From Anolis sagrei (taxonomy: Eukaryota; Chordata; Lepidosauria; Squamata; Anolidae): DNA of 64,000 nucleotides. This document shows positions 1 through 11,352 of the stretch, piece by piece. The translations under genes and the position numbers were made by a program. Within the stretch, counting starts at the first letter, position 1; every line of letters begins with the position of its first letter. The notes beneath the pieces are model-generated. The model searched no databases and had not been told where the DNA came from. It worked only from the letters and a program-made list of their open reading frames with translations. The DNA is taken from assembly GCF_037176765.1 (NCBI RefSeq), contig NC_090021.1, positions 147,493,074 through 147,557,073 of the forward strand, written 5' to 3'.

Positions 1-464
1 GGCACTTCAAAAATTGTGACCAAACTCTAAATCTGATTAATGGCTTCTAAGTTATCACGCTCACTGACAAACTCTACAGTCTACTGCAGCCCCCCCCCCC
101 CCCCCCCGCTCTGTTGTGAACTGGTAATAGATTTAATTTTGTGCTGATGTGCATCTCTTCAGAAAATTGGAGAAAAAAGCCTGAACAGTGATTTGAGACC
201 ATGTTCCATGTTTAATGTAATCACTGTCCCAGCCTCAAACTGGTTCCAGGTATTGCAATCTATTTAGCTACACAGTAAAACCAGTTCCTCCTAAACTGAA
301 TTATAGTGTCAGTGTAGATATGCCCACAGTCTCCATCAACCTTCTCTCTAAAGGACTAGTGCAGCAGCTCCCAAAATCCCTAGTGGGAAAGTGACATTAT
401 CTTCTCCTATCCCTCTTCAGGAACAGCATCTGCGAGGTTGTGTTCCTGTTGGCCATAATGGGAT

Positions 465-2244
465 TCAACTTCAGAAAGGCAGATTGGTCTAAATTCTCAG
501 ATATGATAGATGGAAAGATCATATCAGTCACCACAATCCCTGAGGAATACGAGCGCTTTATCAAAATAGTAAAAACCTGCTCACCTGCTTCTATACCAAG
601 AGGCTGCAGAACACACTACCTTCAGGGAATTACTCCTGATACAGTTGCCAAGTTGGAAGACTATTACAGGCTCCATGATGAAGACCCATTTAGCAAAAAA
701 AAAACTTTTCCGTAGGCAAAGAATTTGGTTCTCCATCTCTGAAGCCAAGAAAGAACAGTGGATAAACCTGATAACAGAAGTCAATATGGGCAGGAGTGGC
801 CAGAAGGAGTAGAGGCTGTTAAAGCAGCTGAACAATGATCACAAACTAATACCCATGCTAACATAAGGGCAGATCAGATAGCACATCAACTTCTGAAGGA
901 TGGGAAACCCAAACTTGCCACCAAAATAGGAAGGAAACCAATAGTCAGACAACCAGATAATGAGAACAAAAATCTTCATGAACCTTTTACATCTACCAAA
1001 TTGGAAATTGCTCTTAATAAATGTAAAAATGGCAAAACAGCTAGCCTGGATGATCTACAGATGAAACAAACTAAGAACTTTGGCCCAAAGGCAAGATGCT
1101 GGCTGCTGAAACTGATGAACAACTGCACATCATCCTGTCAGATCCCTAAAATCTGGAGGAAAACAAGCATCATGGCCATTTTGAAACCAGGCAAAGACCG
1201 TAATGATCCAAAAAGCTATAGACCAATCTCCCTGTTATGCCACCTCTACAAAGTTCTGGAGAGACTTATTCTGCATAGAATTATGGAAAAAATAGACCCC
1301 TGTCTGATTCCACAGCAAGCTGGCTTCAGAAAAGGCAAAAGCTGCACATCGCAAGTGCTGAACCTGACTCAGCACATAGAAGATGACTTTGAAAGGCAGC
1401 AGATCACAGGAGCTGTCTTCATAGACCTGTCAGCGGCTTATGATACTGTAAACCACTGCCTCCTCCTGAGAAAAATGTATTATATCACAAAGGACTACCA
1501 TCTCACCTGCCTCATAGGAAACCTGATACAAAACAGGAGCTTTTTTATTGAGTTCCAGGGCCAGAGAAGTAGATGGCAGAAACAGAAGAACGGCCTGCCT
1601 CAGGGGAGCGTAAACCATTGCCTTCTCCTGGGAAAAATTTATAATATCACAAAGAACTACCACCTCACCCACTTCATAGGAAATCTGCTACAAAACAGGA
1701 GCTTTTTGTTGAGTTTCAGGGTCAGAGATGCAGATGGTGAAAACAGAAGAATGGCCTGCCTCAGGGGAGCATGCTTGCTCCATCAATCTTCAACATTAAC
1801 ACAAATGATAAAAAGCTTCCCAAGAGAGATACTTGCTAAAACACCACAGCAAGCTAGAGTCCAAAAGTGGTTAGGTTAAACCCCAGCACTTCAATCAGTG
1901 GCTGAGACTGAATGAGAAACTCCCTCCTGGTCACACAGAATAGTGGATGACCTGGAAGGCGCTGAACAGGCTGTGTTCTGGCACCACAAAATGCAGAGCT
2001 CGCCTTAAGAAATGGGGCTACAAAGTGGAGTCTGCGACATGTGAGTGTTGAGATGAGCAAACCACAGACCACCTACTACAATGCAACCTGAGTCCTGCCA
2101 CATGCACAACGGAGGACCTTCTTGCAGCATCACCAGAGGCACTCCAAGTGGCCAGCTTCTCGTCAAAGGATATTTAAACTTAGTGTTTTTACATGCATTT
2201 TTACTGTACCCTCAACTTGCTTTTGACACCATACATAAATATGA
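465..2244 (+). mobile_element. LINE (non-LTR retrotransposon), 5'-truncated, clade unassigned
   Basis: Translated pieces read as the end of an endonuclease/linker region (about 465-715) and a reverse transcriptase at 1001-1770 with the blocks PKSYRPISLLCHLYK, QAGFRKGKSC, FIDLSAAYDTVNH and NGLPQGS. A C-terminal part with HKMQS and CNLSPAT-like remnants follows to about 2170. The same C-terminal region is clearer at 12970-13650. The reading frame is broken in several places. Gene B lacks the insertion (compare 32045-32110), which gives the empty site. A short ATGGGA-type repeat at about 458-463 and 2244-2249 looks like the target-site duplication. The clade could be jockey- or RTE-like; I cannot decide by eye. 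Confidence 0.85.
1448..1771 (+). repeat. 162-bp tandem duplication inside the LINE RT domain
   Basis: The block starting gtaaaccactgcc at 1448 recurs at 1610, an offset of 162 bp (54 codons), so the join keeps frame. Unit 1 encodes NHCLLLRKMYYITK through NGLPQGSV and unit 2 begins NHCLLLGKIYNITK. A one-base difference in a T run (six T in unit 1, five in unit 2) then shifts the frame of unit 2. The units differ at many bases, so the duplication is old. Confidence 0.9.
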
Positions 2245-2439
2245 TGGGACATATTTCCAGTTTTTCTTTTACAAGAAATAGGGACCAGCTGCAGGCACAT
2301 TCTTCTTCCATTTTTTGTGCATTTCTTTCTGTCTTTCCCTGGAAGGAAAGTGACATTGGACTTCATTGCATTGATAAGAGGTGGGATGGGGTGGAGGGAA
2401 TTGCCACATAGTATAACGAATCTGTGGGGCAGTGGGGGG

Positions 2440-2467
2440 AAAACCTTTATTTATTTATCTATCTATC

Positions 2468-2521
<54 letters not shown>

Positions 2522-2575
2522 TTATGACATTTCTACCCTGCCTTTCTCTACCCTGGAGAGTACGTACTCAAGGTG
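2440..2575 (-). mobile_element. L2-like 3' tail with (TCTA)n microsatellite
   Basis: A TTTATTTATTTATC start is followed by a TCTA run (about 2457-2521), then tttctaccctgcctttctc and a ctcaaggtgatg end. This is the antisense form of the L2-type 3' tail seen repeatedly in the window. Gene B lacks it at the equivalent point (about 32195-32205). Confidence 0.6.
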
Positions 2576-2824
2576 ATGCCCCACATTGCCCATCACAACC
2601 ATTACCTCATCCCATGGATAAAGCGTTGCCACCTGACTGCCTCCATTGTTCTCTACAGAATATGTGAACCCTCCGATGTTCCCAGGGAAGCCTCCTAGCT
2701 CACTGCCAGAATGCTTCCTCCATGGAGCCCAACCTGAAGTTGCCTTACATATGGCGGGTTCTCAGGAGGAAACATCCTAGCATTGTGCTAGGATGCTAAT
2801 TTTCTTCCATGTGATGAGGTCGAT

Positions 2825-2965
2825 GATCTTCTCCTTTCCTTCTTCAGGAACAGCACCCGCAATGTTGTGTTCCCATTGGTCAGGATGGGACATAACTCCA
2901 ATTTGTACAAGATATAGGGAGGATCTGCAGGGACCTCCTTCTTCCTTTTCCTGTGCATTTCTTTG
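2825..2965. repeat. Intron module repeated within and between genes A and B
   Basis: The block with cttcaggaacagca, ttgtgttcccattggtcag and atgggacata occurs four times: 410-463 joined with 2250-2300, 2825-2965, 31990-32112 and 32458-32590. Each gene has two copies in intron 4, so the internal duplication predates the A/B gene duplication. It encodes nothing I recognise. Confidence 0.85.
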
Positions 2966-3338
2966 TCTGACAAAGGTTGAGTTTCTTTTGCTTTTAGCCA
3001 GGAAAAGAGAAGAGGTAGTGCTTCTTCCTAAGAGATCGGCATGCATTGATCTCGAACAAGCACCAGTTTTAGCCCTCTCAGCATGTCTACCTATTGCATC
3101 CATGTTTATCAGCATTTATATTCAAGCCTTTGGATAGAAACATATGTAATGCATATAAAACCATACTCAGAATGGCAGAAAAATCTTTGCAACACTTCCT
3201 ATTTCTTAACAAATATTGTCATTCTTTTGTTATGTTGTTATTGCAATTTCTGCCCAAGTCAGAACTGTCCAATTTACGTCCCAACTTTGTCTTTCTGAAT
3301 GAACCCCAATTTACTGTGCACTCACTTTATGTTTATAG

Positions 3339-3433
3339 ATTGTTTGGCATAATTCAAACCAGATGGGATGTGCACTTGCCTTCTGCCCCCAAAGTCCCAG
3401 CAACTTCATATATGTGTGCCATTACTGTCCTGG
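3339..3433 (+). CDS. Gene A exon 5 (end of CAP domain)
   Basis: It reads IVWHNSNQMGCALAF, then CPQSPSNFIYVCHYCP, then GG of a split glycine codon. The acceptor is tttatag and the donor gtaagtat. It has four cysteines, as in B and C, and 22 of 31 residues match gene B. Confidence 0.93.
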
Positions 3434-4102
3434 GTAAGTATTGCTTTGGGTGTTCCAACTGTGTTTTAAATACTCTCTCACTTAAGTTGCTCCCAGCATA
3501 TAGAAGGCCCACCTTTTTCTCTGCTATGTTCATTTTTTCCTTGAAACTCCCTTTCCCCCCAGAAATCTGGATGTCTTGATCCATTATGTAATTTGTTTCT
3601 TAAACGTTGCACTCAAGTGAGATACATTATCACACTGTTCTGTAATTTCAGGGGAAACATAGTAGAACAACTGAAGACCCCATACAAAAAAGGTCCACCT
3701 TGTGGCGACTGTGCTGGGAGCTGTGAGGATAATCTCTGCAGTAAGTGATATCCAACCTCATCCCACGGGGAAGTTTTAGTGTCCTAGGACCCTTCTGCCC
3801 CAGTAGAGACATAGAGCCCCATGCTGCTCCTCACACAAGCATAGTGTCACTTCCAGCAGGCCTTTGTGGCTAAACGGAGGTAGCAGTGTGGTAGAACTCT
3901 GTGCCACCAACACAGGAGCTTCCCAGTGTTAGTATTAGGAACAACAGGGCTACTGCAGGTGAAGCCTCATGGCGATCCTTCCCCATGTGTGATGTGGAAG
4001 CATCAGCTGATGGTGATGTGGGGTGTCTGGATGGCCCCGCTTCCCCGATTCACCACAGAGGCTGGCAAATCATCAATGTGATGAGGCCCATCATCTGCCT
4101 GC

Positions 4103-4145
<43 letters not shown>

Positions 4146-6114
4146 ATCACCTTTTCCCCAATTCCTTTTGCAATACCACCATTTCAATCTGTCTACAATG
4201 TATTGCCTATAGGGCATCCATCACAGTTGCTGTACTGGTGGGAAACTAAAATGGTCCAGACAAGTCTATCTGGCTACTTGGGCTATGCAAAATTTCATTT
4301 GTGCCTCATTTGAAGCATATATTTCATAAGATTCGTACATATGACATAATATTAAAGAATGCAAGCAACACCTATGCAAAAAATTAAGATTCAAAACATT
4401 TTTTGGAAGATTTATGGAAGTCTCGTAAATGGCTCCAGCTCTCCATTATGGGCACGACTTCCCCTCTAAAAGGCCTGGGTTTGGTTCCCCCAAAGGGCCC
4501 TGATGAGGATGGCAAGGCTGGAGTAGAGGGAGAAGCCCCACTCTTTCCCCAAAGGGAGTGGCAAGGGGAGGCTGGGGCAGGTGGGTGAGCATGATGCTTG
4601 GTTGGAAGCCCTTCCAGCACATGGTCAGCCCAGAGAGAGAGAGAGACAGAGAGCACACTTACATGGAGGTTTTAACACGGGAAGTGAGCAGATTTCTAGA
4701 AATGTAGTTTAGGGCGGGACCTTTTGAATTCTCTGGCACAGGGGTCCTCGCTTTCCCAAACTACGTTTCCCAGAATCCTCCCTGAAAGTTTTGGTCTGCA
4801 TTCTCTGAAGGGATTTTGAGATATAAAAGGGATTGTTGGGAGTTGAATGAACCCTGTGAGGTAGGCAAAGTTGAGAGACAGTACCTCCAAAGTTTACCTA
4901 GTAGGTTTAAAGACTGGATGGGCATCTGTTGGAGTTGCTTTGACTGTGCTTTTCCTACTTGACAGAAGAGGGTTGGACTGAGCCTTCCAGTGAAATAGTA
5001 TTGTTGAGTTTATGTTGGTTAAAATTCCCTAAAAATCAGCGGATATGGAAATCTTTCTGAAACTTGGGGGGGAGGGGGTTCCAATGGTTTCTTTTAGCTA
5101 AAATCAATTAAATGTGCTTGTTCATTAATTAAATTATCCATATACTGCATGGTGAGAAATTGTCATATAATCCAGCCATTTGATCTCAATAAAATGCCAC
5201 AAATAAAGTGAAATTTAGATATAGTTCATTATGTTGTATGACAATTGTAACAACAACAACAACAACAACTTTATTTTTATACAATGCCACCATCTCCCCA
5301 AGGGGACTTGGGGCAGCTTACAAGGGGAAAAGCCCAAAATCACAGATAAAAATAACAGCATTAAAATCAATCAAATAAAAATATATTGAAGTTACAACAT
5401 CATAAAACATAAAACATAATAAAAACAATATCATGGCTGAAAGAAAATCAGAGCTGCTCAAGAAAGTGCAGTGAATTCCTAAGTTTTGTTATACAGAAGA
5501 AGAAGAAAACATTTCCTGTGCCTATACAATACACAGGCATGTTCACACTCATATCTAATAATCTCGTTTAGATCGGTAGAATTATTTATTAATATAAAAT
5601 GTATTCTTCTTTCTTTTTTGGTGACAATTTTTGGTTTATCCCTTGGATTTACTCCAAATATCTCTATATAGTATACTCTACTGATTACTTATGTTATTAT
5701 TAAGTATGGCAATTGAAAATTTAAAAAATGTATTTTATTTAAATACAGTTATAATGCAAATGAGAAGAATATACATAATTGCAACTGTTTTCATAATATA
5801 CCAATCAGTTGCCCAGCTTTGAGGAACTAGAATACGGCGATCCTAGTTAGCATTCCCTGAAGATGTCTTTACTTTGGATGTCTATAAATAGTCATTTCAT
5901 ACAAGAACTAGGGCCCTTCCACACAGCCCTATATTCCAGAATATCAAGGCAGAAAATCCCACAATATCGGAACGCGGACTCAGATAACCCAGTTCAAAGC
6001 AGATACTGTGGGATTTTCTGCCTTGATATTCTGGGATATAGGGCTGTGTGGAAGGGCCCCTAGAGTAAGATGGGACTTACAAGTTGCCTGATTCCTAACA
6101 AATTTGTAAATATA

Positions 6115-6158
<44 letters not shown>

Positions 6159-7116
6159 GGCTGGGCGGTTTCGTTTCGTTAATTCATAATTCGTTAAAAA
6201 TTCGTTATTTTTTTTGTTAACGAAGCGATAATGAACCATTCTGGAGCAACTTAAAAACGAAATGAATTTTTCAATTCGTTTCGTAAATGCTTCGTATTTT
6301 GTTATGTATTCATTTTGTTATTGGTTTGAGGTCGTTTCGTTAGTATTTCCGCATGTCTGGGGCAAGTTTTATAGTTGTTTTTTTGTTTAATTAGTGAAAA
6401 AAAATTATAATATCACACCAACAATCAACAACAGAGGGAGAGGGAAGCTTCAGAAGTTTTTTTAGCGTATTGCGCGATCGCGGCCGCCATTAACGAATCG
6501 ATTCGTTATTGTTTCGTTATTGTTTTGTAATTTTTTTACCATTTACGAAATTTCGTAAATATCGAACTTTTTTTAAGGAAAATTTCGGAATTCTTTTAAA
6601 TATCGAAACGCAAAAAACCCCAAAAAATGAATCGATTTTAGAAACAAATTTTTCCATTGTTACCCAGGCCTAATATATATGTGTGTGTGTGTGTGTGTGT
6701 GTATTGCATACATACACATACTCCATGTTCCTCTCAGTGCACATGTGTTCCAGCTTCTGGATACTTTCAAGGATAGTGCTAAATAAAGTGCATAGAAATC
6801 TTTTTTTAAAATCCTATCTAGGGTCTAAATGACAATGATAAGCTTCCAGTTTTCCAGTACACAATGCTTCAAAATCAGACCAACAAATGTTTTGTTTCTT
6901 TAGTAAACCAACTTGATGGTGGGAAGGATAAAATCCAAGGGAAAGGAAGAAAATTGTTAGTTCTCAAATTTAATTGTTGTTTTATTTCTTTCAGTTAACT
7001 CTTGCCCGTATATAGATCAAGGTGATGACTGTAGAAACCTAGTAGAAATGTTCACATGTGCATATCCATTTGCTGAACAAAGATGTGCAGCCACCTGTAA
7101 ATGCCCCAAGGAATAA
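3339..7116 (+). CDS. CRISP: CRISP gene A, cysteine-rich secretory protein (exons 5-7 only)
   Basis: This is the 3' part of a gene for a secreted CAP-superfamily protein; family members include ion-channel-blocking venom CRISPs and reproductive-tract CRISPs. Visible coding exons are 3339-3433, 3652-3740 and 6995-7116, each with AG acceptors and, for the first two, GTAAGT donors. Phases 2 and 1 match genes B and C. Exon 5 ends the CAP domain (WHNSNQMGCALAFCP, YVCHYCP), exon 6 is the hinge (GPPCGDC, CEDNLC) and exon 7 is the six-cysteine C-terminal domain ending CKCPKE. Exon 7 is 122 nt against 128 nt in B and C, so the tail is two residues shorter. All three exons are open and all expected cysteines are present. 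Exons 1-4 are outside the window, so intactness of the whole gene cannot be judged. The exact orthologue is not assigned. Confidence 0.9.
3652..3740 (+). CDS. Gene A exon 6 (hinge)
   Basis: It encodes GNIVEQLKTPYKKGPPC, then GDCAGSCEDNLC, with four cysteines. The acceptor is gtaatttcag and the donor gtaagtga. By hand count 23 of 29 residues match gene B. Confidence 0.93.
4898..5005 (+). mobile_element. CR1 LINE 3'-end fragment
   Basis: The text gactggatgggcatctgt, then cttttcctacttgacag and gggttggactga, matches the 3'UTR of the clearer CR1 copies at 53776-54010 and, in reverse, 54493-54838. Confidence 0.65.
5251..5440 (-). mobile_element. L2-like LINE 3' tail, antisense
   Basis: An AAC run and ctttatttttatacaatg lead into ccaccatctccccaag and ggggcagcttacaag. 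The same block occurs at 11455-11520 and 43170-43240. Confidence 0.6.
5896..6063. mobile_element. Palindromic MITE (GGGCCCTTCCACACAG termini)
   Basis: The ends gggcccttccacacagccc and gggctgtgtggaagggccc are perfect inverted repeats, and the body is itself nearly palindromic (tattccagaatatcaaggca against tgccttgatattctgggata). It is about 168 bp and could fold into one long hairpin. No coding capacity. The superfamily is not assigned. Related copies lie at 11353-12125 (split) and 25917-26055. Confidence 0.85.
6155..6673. mobile_element. TIR-bounded MITE rich in TTCGTT/TCGAAT motifs
   Basis: The left end ttagggctgggcggtt and right end gttacccaggcctaa are imperfect inverted repeats flanked by TA. 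The interior is dense in ttcgtt and aacgaa. A TA target would suit Tc1/mariner, but it sits in a TA run, so the duplication is not informative. Confidence 0.65.
6995..7116 (+). CDS. Gene A exon 7 (cysteine-rich domain, stop)
   Basis: It reads INSCPYIDQGDDCRNLVEMF, then TCAYPFAEQRCAATCKCPKE, then TAA, with six cysteines in the spacing of the CRISP C-terminal domain. Only 16 of 39 aligned residues match gene B, six of them cysteines. Confidence 0.93.
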
Positions 7117-7225
7117 ATAATATATGCAGAAGAAATAGAAGAAAAGATCGTAATCGCAACATAATGAAAATTGAGAATTTAAAATTATTTTTGACTTGAA
7201 AATGTGCATTTGAAATTAGTGTAAA

Positions 7226-7231
7226 AATAAA
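7226..7231 (+). terminator. Gene A polyadenylation signal AATAAA
   Basis: AATAAA lies 110 nt after the stop, in a context (gcatttgaaatt, gtgtaaaaataaagcac) shared with the gene B 3'UTR at 37903-37936. Confidence 0.8.
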
Positions 7232-7294
7232 GCACATGAAAAGAGTATTATTTGCCTATTTGTTTATTCTTTATTGTTCTGCTTTAGAAAAATT

Positions 7295-7790
7295 TGGTAT
7301 ATTGATTATTTATTTATTTACCTTACTTATATACCGCTGTTCTCAGCCCGAAGGCGACTCACAGCGGTTCACAACAAATACGAACAGCAAAAATCCAGTG
7401 CTACAGTATAAAAACAGTTAACAACCTAACACATTACACAATTAATAAACAGTTACTACAATACCCATTCACTGTCGTCTCGTCATCAAAAACATGTTCC
7501 AGATTCGTCATCCATTGTTCCATTCCAGTGTTCATTAACCAATCATTGCACTAATTATTCGAACGCCTGCTCAAACAGCCAGGTCTTCACTTTTTTGCGG
7601 AATACCATTAGAGATGGTGCTAGTCTAATGTCCGTAGGAAGGGCGTTCCACAGTCGAGGAGCCACCACCGAGAAGGCCCTATCTCTCATCCCCTCCAGCC
7701 GTGCTTGATAAGCAGGCGGGATCGAGAGCAGGGCCTCCCCGGAAGATCTCAAAGTCTTGGTGGGTATACTTCCAATATATCTCTCTCCAG
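7295..7790 (-). mobile_element. L2-type LINE 3' end, antisense
   Basis: On the minus strand 7752-7555 encodes the L2 C-terminus: MRSSGEALLSIPPAYQARLE, then RDRAFSVVAPRLWNALP and VKTWLFEQAF. An L2-type 3'UTR and a TAAATAAATAAT tail follow. It is 5'-truncated. Confidence 0.85.
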
Positions 7791-8054
7791 CCTAAAAGTT
7801 TTGATATCATGAGGTGTGCCTGTGTGTGTGTGTTCAGTGTGCCTGTTATCAGTTAAAAATCAATTTATATCCAAGGGCTATCCTGGACATCTTGTCAATA
7901 ATGCCATAATCAGGGCATCCAAAGTTTCACGCACCACCCTGCTGGCAGACAGATCTGTTTCGACAGACAACAGATTGATCTGGCCCTTGACATTAACCAA
8001 TTTCTCTTGACAGGTAATTAAAACGGTGAAAAAATATTGGCAACGTATAAATGA

Positions 8055-9136
8055 CAAGCTGTCCCCTGCAACGCGTTGCTGTGGCCCAGTCTGTTGATCT
8101 GGAAAATAAAGGGAATGAAAAAGTGTTGGTTTCTAATATATGTAATTTCTTTATGCTTGTGGGTAAACAGTATTTCTTGTTGTTTCTTTGTCAGTGTTGA
8201 TGTGGAGATTGTCTGGTTTGCCTACTCTGGAACATGGAACATATTATTATCCTTCTTTAAGGGTCCCTTTCAAATCTATGATACTATATCTGTGTGTGTG
8301 TGAATCATATCTATCTATATATCCATCCATCTATCTATATCTATGGCTGGATGGCTCTTTGTCAGGAGGACGTTGTATACGCTTTCTTGTCCTGATGAAG
8401 GGAGTTGGATTGGATGGCCTTAAGTATTTTCTGTTGGTCATGGGGGTTCTGTGTGGGAAGTTTGCCCCGATTCTGTCGTTCGTGGGGTTCAGAATGCCCT
8501 TTGATTGTAGGTGAACTGTGACTCCCAGTCACTACAACTCTCAAATGTCAAGGTCTATTTCCCCCAAACTCCATCTGTGTTCATATTTGGGCGTATTGAA
8601 TGCTTGTGCCAAGTTTGGTCCACATTCATCATTGTTTGAGTGCACAGTGCTCTCTGGATGTAGGTGAACTACAACTCCCAAACTCAAGACCAATGCCCAC
8701 CAAACCCTTCCAGTATTTTCTGTTGGTCATGGGAGTTCTGTCTGCCAAGTTTGGTTCAATTCCATCGTTGGTGGAGTTGAACTATAAATCCTAGGAACTA
8801 CATCTCCCAAATGACAAAATTATAATTTTTTGAGTGATGGTCACTCCTTGTGTTGTGAGACATTTTGTTGCCAAATTTGGTGTGAATTCGTTCATTGGTT
8901 CTTTTGTTTTTAAGGAACTCATTATGCACAGAGCATTTTTATATATATAGATATACCGATATGTGGGGGGGAAACCCATGGTGGCACATAAAAGAACACA
9001 GAACTTGAGAGACATGATATTGACTATGATACTCAAATCTTGAGAACTATACCTAATTTAGTAGGACACTTTCTCATTACTTTATTTTCCAGATCACCAG
9101 ACTGGGCCACAGCAACACATGGCAGGGAACAGCTAG
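8055..9136. mobile_element. Helitron-like repeat with inverted CTAG-type ends
   Basis: The right end reads gggccacagcaacacatggc, then agggaacag, then CTAG, with a short hairpin about 10 nt before CTAG, as in Helitron 3' ends. The left end carries the same 60-bp end inverted (tgcaacgcgttgctgtggcc, then cagtctgttgatctgg). The interior (8420-8900) resembles the interior of the hAT elements at 23372-24075 and 52514-53224. A TATC microsatellite lies near 8310-8345. No ORF is convincing. Confidence 0.6.
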
Positions 9137-9149
9137 TATAATATTAAAA

Positions 9150-10535
9150 GAAGAAAATGAGTATTAAAAAGGGATAACCAGTATGATATATAAAATATTA
9201 ATAGAGATTAAATGGGTAAAAGGGGATACAAACAAGGGAACTATGGGAGGAAGAATTGGGAACAAAAATAAGAGAAAGAAATTGGGAAAGATTATGGAGA
9301 GCAAGACACTTTAAGAATGAATCAATCAGAATAAAAGAAAATTACTACAAGATGATATGGAAATGGTATTTGACCCTGGTAAAGAAACATAATATAGATA
9401 AGAACTGTTGGAAGGGTTGCCAAGAAACGGGACATATATGCACATGTGGAGACAATGTAAATATGCACAGAGGTTCTGGGGAAAAGTTGTAATAGATATA
9501 AAAAGCATGATGAAGAAAAATTAATAGAAATTCAGAGACTATATTGTTATCTTTATACGATACCGATAATTGTAAAGAAAATGAAAAGAATTTGATAACA
9601 ATGTTGTTAATGGCAGCAAAACTTTGGAAAAGAGGGGTAGAAATTAAGATAGAAGAATGGTATAAGAAAATATGGAAATTAGCATTATTTATTTATTTAT
9701 TTAAAACATTTATATTCTGCCCTTCTCACCCCAGAGGGGACTCAGGGTGGAGCACAGCATATATACGGCAAACATTCAATGCTGGGACACAAATTCTTAT
9801 ATACATACATAAACATTAAAAACATTTATCAAAATATTAAAATACACCATTTAAAACCATCCTAGTCATCCACGTCAAGTCTAATTGACGTGGATGACTT
9901 TCCTATTGCTGCTTTATTGCCCTGTCCCAAAAGCTTGGTCCCACAGCCAAGTTTTTACCATCCTTCTAAAGGACAGGAGGGAGGGGGCCAACCTGATCTC
10001 ACCAGGAAGGGAGTTCCAGAGCCGGGGAGAAGGCCCTGTCTCTCGTCCCCGCCAATCGCGCTTGTGACTATGGCGGGATGGAAAGCAGGGCCTCCTGGGA
10101 GGATCTTAATCTCCACAATGGTTCATAGGGAGAGATGCGTTCGGACAGGTAATTTGGGCCGGGACCATTTAGGGCTTTAGAGGCCAAAGCCAGCACTTTG
10201 AATTGTGCCCAGTAGCAAACTGGCAGCCAGTGGAACTGGTGTAACATGGGACTTAACAAAAGGCCTATGGAAAAATAACGATGCTGAAAGCATGTGGAAA
10301 AAAATATTGAAAAAAACATTGATAAAATAAGATGAGAAGAAACTCTCACCAGAATAAAGGAAGTTCTGGTGAGACCACGAAGAAAAGACGGACTCCAGAG
10401 ACGGGGAACACAGCAAGGAGCAGAACAGGGGAAATGAGAAGAAATAAATATATGAATTATAGAGATTGTGTTTTATAATGAAATGGAATGAAAATGCAAT
10501 AAAATTATTAGTATTTTTTAAAGTAGAAGATTAAT
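9150..10535 (+). mobile_element. L1 LINE 3' part, split by an L2 insertion
   Basis: 9256-9490 encodes an L1 ORF2 C-terminus (RERNWERLWRARHF, KENYYKMIWKWYLTLV, then a degraded WKCG-like block). L1-like sequence runs to 9682, is interrupted by L2 (9683-10262) and resumes to an A-rich end near 10535. It is degraded. Confidence 0.7.
9683..10262 (-). mobile_element. L2-type LINE 3' end, antisense, inside L1
   Basis: The minus strand carries a broken L2 C-terminus (KALNGPGPNYLSERISPYEP, LRSSQEALLSIPP, then RDRAFSVVAP-like) and the ttctgcccttctcacccc tail. It is nested in the L1 fragment, hence younger than it. Confidence 0.8.
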
Positions 10536-10549
10536 TGAGTTTTTAGCCT

Positions 10550-11340
10550 CTGGCTGGGCTCATGCATGAAAAGATGTTTTGAGGACAATCAGACATGATC
10601 CCCGTTGTGAAAGGAGGAGGTCCAAGGTGCCACGGCCTGTTTGGGTCCCTCTTTGGAATGCTGAAGGATTTATTGGAGGAGGGCGCACATTGCTTGTAGT
10701 TCATGCAGGATCTTGTCTGTGGTGGGCACTGAACTGGTCTGCGATGAATGTACAGTCTAAAAAGAAGAATCTGGGGTGGTGCCCATAATTCACAAAGAAT
10801 GGGGTCTCTGTGGTTGACAAGTGTGAACTGTCACAAATTTAGCCAGGGATAGCAATTTTATCCATTTATATTGTTGGTTGTTCACATAGGACCTGAAATA
10901 TTATTCCAGGATGGCATTGGTATGTTCTATCTGCCCATCTGTGGGGATGCATATAGGTAGGTACAGCTTGAGTTCCAGAAGACATAATAGGGTCTGCCAA
11001 CACAGTGTCCTCAAGTAGGACATGTAACCAGTAAATGTTCTGGAGGAACAGACTGCAGTGTTCTTGGCAGAAGGCACACTTGTGTGGGGGATAAATTAAG
11101 CCATCTCTGTGAAGTATTATTAGCAAGATGATGATAGAGCCTTCTAAGGATGGAAGGTCCGTTATGAAAACTAGAGGCTGTAGCAACTCTTGGTTCTATA
11201 TCAGGCTGAGCAAACCCGAACATAATAGACTACGTATGTGTATATTTGATACCACCAGAAAATCTTGGGTTCCAGGGTTGAGGGTTTTAAACAGTCCAAA
11301 TTGTCTTGCAAGCTGACAGTTGTGGCACAGGCTTAATGTA
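10550..11340 (-). mobile_element. Fossil Ty3/gypsy LTR retrotransposon, integrase region
   Basis: The minus strand shows integrase-like blocks (FITDLPS, LFLQNIYWLH, then a region resembling the HPQTDGQTER block). Only an internal fragment of pol is visible and no LTRs were found. It is broken in many places and looks old. Confidence 0.6.
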
Positions 11341-11352
11341 TTTGTTAACTAA

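Larger units (their letters stand above)
1..3338 (+). other. CRISP gene A, intron 4 (partial, enters from left edge)
   Basis: No exon lies here. Bases 1-80 align with 30839-30918, downstream of exon 4 in gene B, and 3080-3338 aligns with 32725-32987 just before gene B exon 5. The stretch is therefore the 3' part of gene A intron 4, and exons 1-4 are left of the window. It holds a poly-C run near 90-107, a LINE at about 465-2244, an L2-like tail with a TCTA microsatellite at 2440-2575, and a repeated intron module near 2825-2965. Confidence 0.85.
3741..6994 (+). other. Gene A intron 6: repeats only
   Basis: This 3.25-kb intron holds a TCTA microsatellite (4103-4145), a short palindromic ctacgtttcccagaatcc-type repeat (about 4694-4790), a CR1 3' piece (4898-5005), an L2-like tail (5251-5440), a palindromic MITE (5896-6063), a TA run (about 6117-6154), a second MITE (6155-6673) and a TG run (6678-6703). 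I see nothing coding in the rest. Confidence 0.8.

Noticed and set aside
1001-1879. A 292-codon open frame as a host gene
   Set aside because: RT blocks and the insertion boundaries against gene B show that it is a LINE.
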